The position numbers and the translations under genes are program-made. Below are positions 8,268-13,971 of a DNA stretch of 13,971 bases, in pieces. The stretch is from Lentimicrobiaceae bacterium (lineage in GTDB: Bacteria > Bacteroidota > Bacteroidia > Bacteroidales > JALOCA01): NCBI GenBank assembly GCA_023227965.1, contig JALOCA010000056.1, forward strand, positions 1-13,971, written 5' to 3'. The notes under the pieces are model-generated. The model did not search any database. It had not been told where the DNA came from and saw nothing but the letters and a program-made list of their open reading frames with translations. Position 1 is the first letter of the stretch. The number at the start of each line of letters is the position of its first letter.

Positions 8268-8984
8268 ATGCTCAGTCTGCTTACTTACCAAATAAAGCCT
8301 TACCTCCTGATAGGCGAACCCGCCGAATCTTACCTTAAAGCCAACGCCGAATGGATACGCGATGCCATAAACATGCTGACAAACCGCCATCGGCAACAAC
8401 TTATCAAAGCCGGAGTGGATACATCGCTTTTTCATAATCACGACGAAACCAACAGCCAAACCCGTACCACTTATCCGCTCGTACTTTACCAGCATCATAA
8501 CGAGATGTTTTTTGTAACCGGTATAAACGAAGGAGCACAGGCTCTTTCGGAACTGTTTGCTATATATCATCAAGCTGTGCAAATAAGCAATACTTTATTG
8601 TTAGGTTTCTCCCTTTACAAAGCACAGGAAACGGAGATAGCAAAAAACGGGAAGATGCATACTTACCGTATCCACAACTACCTGGCACTGGATGCCCGAA
8701 CACATAAACTATATGAACAGGCTTCGGCAGTACAAAAAATACAGTTGCTTGAGCAAACGTTGCAAAAGCATTTTGAAAATGATATGTTCAAATACCTGAA
8801 TATAGCTGTGGAAAGTCCTGTGGTGGAAATAACGAGGATGAACGCTGAACCGAAATCTATCACTTACAAAACACACCGTTACCTGTCGTTCGATCTTGAT
8901 TTTTCCGCCGATGTACAATTGCCTGCTTTTATGGCACTCGGTACAGTAAAAGCCTTTGGGTATGGAATGATTGAGATAATTTGA
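8268..8984 (+). CDS. cas6: Cas6-family crRNA-processing endoribonuclease
   Basis: This 238-aa protein ends in the Cas6 glycine-rich loop A-L-G-T-V-K-A-F-G-Y-G (residues 223-233), the hallmark of the second ferredoxin-like fold. Length and position, next to the RT, cas1, cas2 and array, fit Cas6, which cuts the CRISPR precursor just before the 8-nt tag ACTGAAAC. The N-terminal half is divergent. Several histidines are present (residues 40, 56 and 58 among them), but I cannot assign the catalytic one. The start at 8268 follows an AT-rich leader without a Shine-Dalgarno sequence. The stop (8982-8984) lies inside the first copy of a 120-bp tandem repeat, so the repeat has taken over the very end of the gene. 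Confidence 0.85.
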   Translation: MLSLLTYQIKPYLLIGEPAESYLKANAEWIRDAINMLTNRHRQQLIKAGVDTSLFHNHDETNSQTRTTYPLVLYQHHNEMFFVTGINEGAQALSELFAIYHQAVQISNTLLLGFSLYKAQETEIAKNGKMHTYRIHNYLALDARTHKLYEQASAVQKIQLLEQTLQKHFENDMFKYLNIAVESPVVEITRMNAEPKSITYKTHRYLSFDLDFSADVQLPAFMALGTVKAFGYGMIEII

Positions 8985-9261
8985 TAATTTGAAAATGAGT
9001 TAATTTGAAAATGAGCTAATGGGAGTTGAGAGTTAGGAGGCATTTTGAAAAGCAAGATAATAATCCGCCTGATTCGTGTCATCAGTGTTCTATAAATAAT
9101 TTGATAATTTGAAAATGAGTTAATTTAAAAATGAGCTAATGGGAGTTGAGAGTTAGGAGGCATTTTGAAAAGCAAGATAATAATCCGCCTGATTCGTGTC
9201 ATCAGTGTTCTGTAAATAATTTGATAATTTGAAAATGAGCTAATTTGAAAATGAGCTAATG
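8978..9261. repeat. 120-bp tandem repeat overlapping the cas6 stop
   Basis: Two full copies (8978-9097 and 9098-9217) and a partial third (9218-about 9261) occur at exactly 120-base spacing, with only a few differences. Each unit starts with two near-identical 16-base subunits of the type AATTTGAAAATGAG. Each ends in a segment containing GTGTCATCAGTGTTCT, which recurs alone at about 9510-9525. The first copy contains the cas6 stop. No credible gene is present. Such AT-rich blocks are common between genes in Bacteroidetes. Confidence 0.92.
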
Positions 9262-9562
9262 GATTAATGATTGAATAAATTGATCAGACTGTGCTAAAAG
9301 CCTGTAAAACCTGAAAATCCTGTTATCCTGTCAAGTCTATCGTATCCAGTTCAAATGGCAATCTCTAATTCATGGCGCTCTTTGCGTTTAAATTTTTATA
9401 AAACAGAAGGTGCAAAAAGAATTACTCAGAGAACCGCTAAGCCTTCTAAAACCCATTATCCATTAACCGTTAGCCATTAAATAAAATCTGTTAAAATCCG
9501 CCCTATCTGTGTCATCAGTGTTCTATAATTTTTTTATCCATCTTATCTAATGTTAAAAATTT
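9262..9562. other. Gene-free stretch before the RT
   Basis: No gene is supported. The stretch is a mosaic of short intergenic motifs: CCTGTTATCCTGTC near 9317, CCATTATCCATTAACCG near 9452, and a diverged copy of the end of the 120-bp repeat at 9495-9529. Any RT promoter, or a non-coding RNA partner for the RT, would have to lie here or in the repeats upstream. I could not identify a retron-type msr-msd by eye. Confidence 0.6.
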
Positions 9563-10573
9563 ATGCTTGATAAAATCCACACCCCAAAAGAACTTGCCGG
9601 CTTCCTAATGCTGAAAGAGAAGGAGCTTGTGAAAATTCAACCAGAAACTGCCTATAAGGTTTTCCGGATACCCAAGCCTGGGAAAAGCGAAAAACGCACC
9701 ATCGAAACTCCTACCGGCATGCTCGAACCCCTGCTTCACCGCCTGTGCGACGGGCTGCAATGGCTTTATCTCGAACATAAAACCGACGCCGCTTTTGGCT
9801 TTATCCGTTCGATGAAAAACGATGCCGATAAACGGAACATCTATACCAATGCGCAGCGGCATTTAGGTAACAACTATCTGCTGAATATTGACTTCGACAA
9901 CTTTTTTTACCAGGTGGACCTAACCAAGGTGAAAAATATCTTTAACGATTACACTATTTTTTCGTTTACACCCGAAACCGAGGATTTGCTTACCCGCCTT
10001 GTTACCTTTAGAGGCAGGTTGCCTATGGGCAGTCCTACTTCACCGCCTTTATCCAATTTTGCCACCATACCGCTGGATAACGACTTGCTGAAATGGGCAA
10101 GGGGAAACCACATTACCTACACCCGTTATGTGGACGATCTTTCGTTTTCGTCCAACGCATCCATAACCGACCGTCATTACGAACAGATTACGCAATTGTT
10201 GCAGACGCATCATTTTGTTGCCGATCCCCAAAAAATAAAATGGTATGGAAAAAGTGATGTAAAGGAAATTACCGGACTTATGGTAGGCAAAACGGTAACC
10301 GTTCCTTCCACATTCATTGATGAGTTTGAAAAAGAACTTCAGAAATTGAAAGAGTTATTTGCTTACGCCATGCAATATCCCGATTACCATGTGGTGGAAT
10401 GGATTGAAAAACTGAAACAGGTGATCCATGGGCGGCTGGCATTTATTCAAATGGTATATGGAAAAGAACATCCGGTATATTTAAAACTGTTGCACCGGTT
10501 CGAGAATCTGGATAATGATGCGATGGCAGAGCAGAGTATAAGCTGGCGTTATGCCGGTTATGAATTTCATTAA
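9563..10573 (+). CDS. Stand-alone CRISPR-associated reverse transcriptase, retron-like
   Basis: This 336-aa protein is one complete RT domain with little else. Motifs in order are: K-P-G-K-x-x-x-R-T-I (38-47) in fingers motif 1; A-F-G-F (77-80); N-A-Q-R-H (96-100); the catalytic D-F-D-N-F-F (110-115); L-P-M-G-S-P-T-S-P (153-161), a variant of the usual L-P-Q-G-x-P-T-S-P; the catalytic Y-V-D-D (189-192); and I-T-G (236-238). The N-A-x-x-H and V/I-T-G motifs are signatures of retron and retron-like RTs rather than of the group II intron RTs usually fused to Cas1. All catalytic aspartates are present. The position between cas6 and cas1 suggests a role in acquiring spacers from RNA; this is inferred. 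A retron passenger in the same place is the alternative. Confidence 0.93.
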   Translation: MLDKIHTPKELAGFLMLKEKELVKIQPETAYKVFRIPKPGKSEKRTIETPTGMLEPLLHRLCDGLQWLYLEHKTDAAFGFIRSMKNDADKRNIYTNAQRHLGNNYLLNIDFDNFFYQVDLTKVKNIFNDYTIFSFTPETEDLLTRLVTFRGRLPMGSPTSPPLSNFATIPLDNDLLKWARGNHITYTRYVDDLSFSSNASITDRHYEQITQLLQTHHFVADPQKIKWYGKSDVKEITGLMVGKTVTVPSTFIDEFEKELQKLKELFAYAMQYPDYHVVEWIEKLKQVIHGRLAFIQMVYGKEHPVYLKLLHRFENLDNDAMAEQSISWRYAGYEFH

Positions 10574-10605
10574 TCATGCGAATCAAGGGTTAAAAATAAT
10601 AAGAT

Positions 10606-10704
10606 ATGGAAATCAATCAAATTACAGAAAAGATCATAGGGTGTGCAATAGAAGTACATAAAAATCTTAGTTCTGGTTTGCTTGAATCAGTGTATGAGGA
10701 ATGA
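10606..10704 (+). pseudogene. Truncated GxxExxY-family gene (N-terminal remnant)
   Basis: ATG at 10606 opens a 32-codon frame ending at TGA (10702-10704). The peptide contains I-I-G-C-A-I-E-V-H-K and then G-L-L-E-S-V-Y, the motif that names the GxxExxY family (about 120-130 aa when intact, common in Bacteroidetes, function unknown). The frame breaks straight after Y-E-E, where a ~100-bp repeat begins. A likely piece of the C-terminus survives at 10856-10900. It is therefore a dead copy. Confidence 0.75.
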
Positions 10705-10711
10705 AAGATAT

Positions 10712-10811
10712 AAATATTAAACTCAGTGGTTCTCTGTGTAATTTAACATATTATGACACGGAGCTACACAGAGGCAGCACAGAGTTGCACAGAGCAGGTT
10801 TCAATCCTTTA
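10712..10811. repeat. Mobile-looking ~100-bp repeat, copy 1
   Basis: This block starts AAATATTAAACTC and ends in TTTCAATCCTT. It recurs at 10898-11035 with moderate divergence. Inside it, CTCTGTGTA (10732-10740) and TACACAGAG (10765-10773) form an inverted repeat able to fold into a stem-loop. It lies exactly where the GxxExxY remnant breaks off. It has no coding capacity, as expected of a MITE- or REP-like element. Confidence 0.75.
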
Positions 10812-10855
10812 TTCGCATGATTAATTTAACCCTCAAAAAAAGAAGTTATCATGAC

Positions 10856-10900
10856 CATATTAATTTTGATGTGATATTACCAAAGAATGGGAAAAACAAA
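10856..10900 (+). pseudogene. Possible C-terminal remnant of the GxxExxY gene
   Basis: In one frame this stretch reads H-I-N-F-D-V-I-L-P-K-N-G-K-N. It resembles the L-I-N-F-N-V-x-L-L-K-x-G-I-K-R ending of GxxExxY proteins, recalled from memory. It lies between the two repeat copies. The middle of the gene appears lost. The match is short, so this is tentative. Confidence 0.4.
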
Positions 10901-11035
10901 TATTAAACTCCGTGGTTCTCTGTGATCCCGATAGTTATCGGGGCTCCGTGGTTCTCTGTGTAATTAAACATATTATAACACTGAGTTACACAGAGGAAGC
11001 ACAGAGGGGCACAGAGAGGGTTTCAACCCTTAATT
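10898..11035. repeat. Mobile-looking ~100-bp repeat, copy 2, with a palindrome insertion
   Basis: This is the second copy of the block at 10712. Its inner inverted repeat is CTCTGTGTAA (10954-10963) with TTACACAGAG (10986-10995), and it ends in the tight palindrome AGGGTT-TC-AACCCT (11017-11030). Compared with copy 1 it carries 36 extra bases: a 17-base segment is present twice (10908-10924 and 10944-10960), flanking a palindrome. It stops about 20 bases before cas1. Confidence 0.75.
10927..10942. repeat. 16-bp palindrome CCCGATAGTTATCGGG
   Basis: The arms CCCGATA and TATCGGG pair perfectly around two central bases. The element sits between two identical 17-base direct repeats (10908-10924, 10944-10960). 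It shares the CGATA...TATCG core with the 43-bp array units and with CCCGATAGAATATCCCG in the degenerate first unit (from 7885). Confidence 0.8.
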
Positions 11036-11055
11036 TGTATAAATAATAAAAAATC

Positions 11056-12030
11056 ATGCAGATAGTACTCGATAGCCGCGGATTGCAGTTAAGTGTTCGC
11101 AACAAGTGTTTCCTTATCGAAGCCGAAAAAGAATCACGAATCATTCATCCGCAACGGATAAGCAGCATACTGATAACAGCGCCCTGCCGTATGAGCAGTC
11201 CTGCTATCATTTTGGCTGCCGAAAGCCAGATACCGGTGGTAATATGTAATACCAGTGGCAAACCCCAGGCAAGACTTTGGTCGCCTATGTTTTTAAATAC
11301 CTCGTCGCTCAGACGAAAACAATATTTGTTTACCACACATGAACGGTCGCTGGTATGGGCTGAGGAAATAATTAAACAAAAAATACAGGGTCAAACCGAT
11401 AATTTAGTTTTTGTAGCCGGCAGAAAAAGTTCGCTAAACCCGGAGGTAGAAAAGGCTGTGGACAATATTCATATCCAGCTTGCCAAACTTCATACGGCTG
11501 TAGCTACCGATAACTCTGTGCACAAAAAGCAAATTCTTTTTTGCGAAGCCTATGCCGCTGCATGTTACTGGCAACTTGTTGGTACAAAACTGCCCTTGCC
11601 ATTTACTTTTACCAACCGTGTAAAACGTGAACCCGCGGACGCTTTTAATGCCTGTATCAACTACCTGTATGGTATGTTGCGAAATCAGGCTGAAACAGCC
11701 GTGCTGAGCATGGGACTCGATCCGGCACTTGGCGTAATGCACCGCGACGGTTATCATATGCCTTCCCTGGTTTTTGATTTGATGGAACCGTTTCGCCCGG
11801 TAATGGACAGGATATTGATAAACGCCATACTCCAAAACCAGATGCCCGACGATATTATTGAAGTACACGACGAAAAATACCGGATTTCAAAAGCCGGGCG
11901 TAAGCAACTTATCGGGCTTTTTTATGAAAAACTGCATTCGCGTATGTTGTATAAAGGAATAAGCACAAGTCTGCAAAACCACCTGCTTACCGAAGTTAAA
12001 TTGCTGACAGAAATAATAAAAAAAGTATGA
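11056..12030 (+). CDS. cas1: Cas1 integrase
   Basis: This 324-aa Cas1 has an N-terminal beta domain and a helical C-terminal catalytic domain. The metal-binding residues are in place: Glu164 (in C-E-A-Y-A-A-A), His229 (in G-V-M-H) and Asp241 (in V-F-D-L-M-E-P-F-R-P, which also carries Glu244). With Cas2 it inserts new spacers at the leader end of the array. It is not fused to the RT, which lies about 480 bases upstream behind a broken gene and repeats. It overlaps cas2 as ATGA. The start at 11056 gives a standard Cas1 N-terminus (beta strand, then D-S-R-G) and follows an AT-rich leader without a Shine-Dalgarno sequence. Confidence 0.97.
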   Translation: MQIVLDSRGLQLSVRNKCFLIEAEKESRIIHPQRISSILITAPCRMSSPAIILAAESQIPVVICNTSGKPQARLWSPMFLNTSSLRRKQYLFTTHERSLVWAEEIIKQKIQGQTDNLVFVAGRKSSLNPEVEKAVDNIHIQLAKLHTAVATDNSVHKKQILFCEAYAAACYWQLVGTKLPLPFTFTNRVKREPADAFNACINYLYGMLRNQAETAVLSMGLDPALGVMHRDGYHMPSLVFDLMEPFRPVMDRILINAILQNQMPDDIIEVHDEKYRISKAGRKQLIGLFYEKLHSRMLYKGISTSLQNHLLTEVKLLTEIIKKV

Positions 12031-12347
12031 TAGTCAAACACACCTTTTGCCTGCTGATGTACGATATAACCCACGAAAGTACCTTGCAAAAAGTAGCCCG
12101 TCAGTTGCAGCAATACGGCTACGAGCGTATTAACTACTCAGTTTGGCTGGGATGGGAAAGCCCGAAGGAAAATCCTGAGTTGAAAAAGAAACTGCAAACC
12201 CTGCTCCGGCATCCGCAGGCGGAAGGATCAAGGCTGTACTATATGCCCTTAAAGGCACATACATTAAAAAACATGAAATCCATTACCGGGCATAAACCTT
12301 CCGAATTAGATTACTGGCTGGGCGAAACGAAAATTGAATTTTTTTAA
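12027..12347 (+). CDS. cas2: Cas2, structural partner of Cas1
   Basis: This 106-aa protein has the Cas2 ferredoxin-like pattern: a first strand ending in L-M-Y-D-I-T, with the conserved Asp13, then a basic helix with K-V-A-R-Q-L-x-x-Y-G-Y, and a second strand with N-Y-S-V-W. The length is slightly above the usual 90-100 aa. Cas2 dimers bridge two Cas1 dimers in the integration complex. The ATGA overlap with cas1 indicates co-translation. The array leader starts directly after its stop. Confidence 0.95.
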   Translation: MIVKHTFCLLMYDITHESTLQKVARQLQQYGYERINYSVWLGWESPKENPELKKKLQTLLRHPQAEGSRLYYMPLKAHTLKNMKSITGHKPSELDYWLGETKIEFF

Positions 12348-12428
12348 TGTAATGCATAATACTACGTTTCCATTACGGAAAAAGAATAGCATGATGCTTG
12401 TTAATTATAGAATTATCTATACTTTTGT
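12348..12428 (+). promoter_or_regulatory. CRISPR leader with Bacteroidetes-type promoter
   Basis: This 81-base AT-rich leader separates cas2 from the first repeat. TACTTTTG at 12420-12427 is an exact match to the Bacteroidetes -7 element TAnnTTTG. A TTG at 12398-12400 lies 19 bases before it, in the place of the -33 element. Transcription would then begin a few bases inside repeat 1, which still leaves the first tag intact. Two inverted repeats are present: GTAATG (12349-12354) with CATTAC (12371-12376), and TAATT-ATAG-AATTA just before the -7 element. Confidence 0.6.
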
Positions 12429-13930
12429 GTTGAAGTAGCTTCATGAGACTTTGGTCACTGAAACTTCAAACCCCAATATAGCGCAGGATTGAAGTCGTTG
12501 AAGTAGCTTCATGAGACTTTGGTCACTGAAACTCTTTCAAACCCCAATATAGCGCAGGATTGAAGGTTGAAGTAGCTTCATGAGACTTTGGTCACTGAAA
12601 CTATATTCCAAAATCTGCATGGAAAAGGTTTCCACCGTTGAAGTAGCTTCATGAGACTTTGGTCACTGAAACATTTTGATGCTCATTTTTGCAGAGCCTG
12701 AAATTTGTTGAAGTAGCTTCATGAGACTTTGGTCACTGAAACATTTTGATGCTCATTTTTGCAGAGCCTGAAATTTGTTGAAGTAGCTTCATGAGACTTT
12801 GGTCACTGAAACTTCGGAAACACTGTGCCGTCGTTTAAGACGACATTGTTGAAGTAGCTTCATGAGACTTTGGTCACTGAAACTTTTTGTCTGTATCAGA
12901 GAGTTCGTCGAATGTTTGGTTGAAGTAGCTTCATGAGACTTTGGTCACTGAAACTTTGATACGGTTCCCTCCTTGTTTATTGAAATAAGTTGAAGTAGCT
13001 TCATGAGACTTTGGTCACTGAAACTTTCATTTTCCATTTTTTTTGCAAGTAATGGAGTTGAAGTAGCTTCATGAGACTTTGGTCACTGAAACCCCCAAAC
13101 TGGAAGTTGTTTTTTTAATATTTTAAGTTGAAGTAGCTTCATGAGACTTTGGTCACTGAAACAAAATCTTAACCTTTTTTCAGCTTCGACTATAGTTGAA
13201 GTAGCTTCATGAGACTTTGGTCACTGAAACCTTTCAACCCTTGAAAGAAAGACTTCATCCGGTTCAGTTGAAGTAGCTTCATGAGACTTTGGTCACTGAA
13301 ACAAAGAAAATTTAGGGTTGTTACCCAACCTGTTGTTGAAGTAGCTTCATGAGACTTTGGTCACTGAAACTTGTTAATTGGACTGCTACAAGCCCAATAA
13401 TAAAGTTGAAGTAGCTTCATGAGACTTTGGTCACTGAAACATTTTATTGGATTTGTTTTAAGTGAGTCTTTTTTGTTGAAGTAGCTTCATGAGACTTTGG
13501 TCACTGAAACCTTCACTCCCTCTTCCGGTTCAGGGAGACCTGTCGTTGAAGTAGCTTCATGAGACTTTGGTCACTGAAACAGACTGTCCGGAACCAAATA
13601 CACGTTTACTATCAAGTTGAAGTAGCTTCATGAGACTTTGGTCACTGAAACTTAAAAAACCAGCTTCTACTTGGCTCCAGGTATGTTGAAGTAGCTTCAT
13701 GAGACTTTGGTCACTGAAACCATTCTTCAACATCGTTGGCGGTATAACCAATTTGTTGAAGTAGCTTCATGAGACTTTGGTCACTGAAACCTTACTGCGG
13801 TGAGAACTACTGTTACAGTAACTGCGTTGAAGTAGCTTCATGAGACTTTGGTCACTGAAACTTTAGTAGAGAATGGCTTGGTTAAACAACCATCGTTGAA
13901 GTAGCTTCATGAGACTTTGGTCGCTGAAAC
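12429..13930 (+). CRISPR. Type III-B CRISPR array, 22 repeats and 21 spacers
   Basis: The 36-base repeat begins GTTGAAG and ends ACTGAAAC. Repeats start at 12429, 12497, 12566, 12637, 12707, 12777, 12848, 12919, 12989, 13057, 13127, 13195, 13267, 13335, 13405, 13475, 13545, 13616, 13685, 13755, 13826 and 13895. All appear identical except the last, which has TCGCTG for TCACTG. Spacers are 32-36 bases. The repeat contains the small hairpin TGAAG-TAG-CTTCA. The last eight bases match the usual type III 5' tag (AUUGAAAC-like), so transcription runs away from cas2. The changed repeat marks the old end. Spacers 4 and 5 are identical, and spacers 1 and 2 overlap in sequence. I saw no spacer matching elsewhere in the window. 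Confidence 0.99.
12673..12812 (+). repeat. Duplicated spacer-repeat unit in the array (spacers 4 and 5)
   Basis: Spacer 4 (12673-12706) and spacer 5 (12743-12776) are identical over all 34 bases. Each is followed by an identical repeat, giving a perfect 70-base tandem duplication. Slippage or recombination between repeats is the simplest origin. Confidence 0.95.
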
Positions 13931-13945
13931 TCAACCCCTCCCTAA

Positions 13946-13962
13946 CCTCCCCGAAGGGGAGG
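13946..13962. repeat. GC-rich hairpin just after the array
   Basis: CCTCCCC-GAA-GGGGAGG is a perfect 7-base-pair inverted repeat starting 15 bases after the last CRISPR repeat. No T run is seen before the window ends, so it may be an intergenic repeat or the stem of a terminator. The preceding bases (CCCCTCCCTAACC) are also C-rich. Confidence 0.6.
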
Positions 13963-13971
13963 AGTACATTT

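Noticed and set aside
8985..9562. A retron msr-msd RNA gene beside the RT
   Set aside because: Repeats and short inverted pairs are present, but I could not find a convincing pair of flanking complementary arms with a priming guanosine; a covariance search would be needed.
11434..11868. 144-codon frame on the minus strand inside cas1
   Set aside because: It is the shadow of a strongly supported cas1 gene and has no recognisable features.
13557..13751. Antisense open frame within the CRISPR array
   Set aside because: It is built from repeat and spacer sequence read backwards and shows a repeated peptide from the CRISPR repeat.
12429..13930. Self-targeting spacers against genes in this window
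   Set aside because: No spacer was seen to match any other part of the window on either strand, by eye only.

Overview
The window carries a type III-B (Cmr) CRISPR-Cas locus of a Bacteroidetes-like bacterium. The lineage call rests on the Cmr/CorA gene set, starts without Shine-Dalgarno sequences in AT-rich leaders, a TAnnTTTG-type promoter before the array, and intergenic repeats and a GxxExxY remnant typical of that phylum. All genes read on the + strand.

Effector module (1-7064): a CorA-like membrane protein, cut by the left edge of the window, is followed by cmr1, cmr2 (cas10), cmr3, cmr4, cmr5 and cmr6. They are packed with gaps of 10 bases or fewer, or with ATGA overlaps, so they probably form one operon. 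Cas10 has no HD nuclease domain but keeps a cyclase-type palm (DGD and GGED). Together with CorA this matches the type III-B branch known to make SAM-AMP, which acts on a membrane CorA effector. No SAM-AMP-degrading enzyme is visible.

Middle (7065-8267): a gene for a 157-aa helical protein of unknown function ends in a likely terminator. It is followed by an array of 43-bp tandem repeats, each with a small palindrome at its head.

Adaptation and processing module (8268-12347): cas6, a stand-alone reverse transcriptase with retron-like signatures, cas1 and cas2. Between cas6 and the RT lies a 120-bp tandem repeat that includes the cas6 stop codon. Between the RT and cas1 lie a broken GxxExxY gene, two copies of a ~100-bp mobile-looking repeat, and a palindrome flanked by a 17-bp duplication.

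CRISPR array (12429-13930): 22 repeats of 36 bp and 21 spacers of 32-36 bp, directly after cas2 and a short leader with a good Bacteroidetes-type promoter. The repeat ends in ACTGAAAC, a typical 5' crRNA tag, so the array reads away from cas2. The last repeat carries a point change, as expected at the old end.

How it should work: the RT with Cas1-Cas2 may capture spacers, possibly from RNA; Cas6 cuts the precursor; Cmr1-6 with crRNA binds target RNA; Cas10 then makes a nucleotide signal that acts on CorA in the membrane. The most interesting observations are the unfused retron-like RT, an apparent excess of hairpin-forming spacers, and two neighbouring spacers from the same target offset by three bases.
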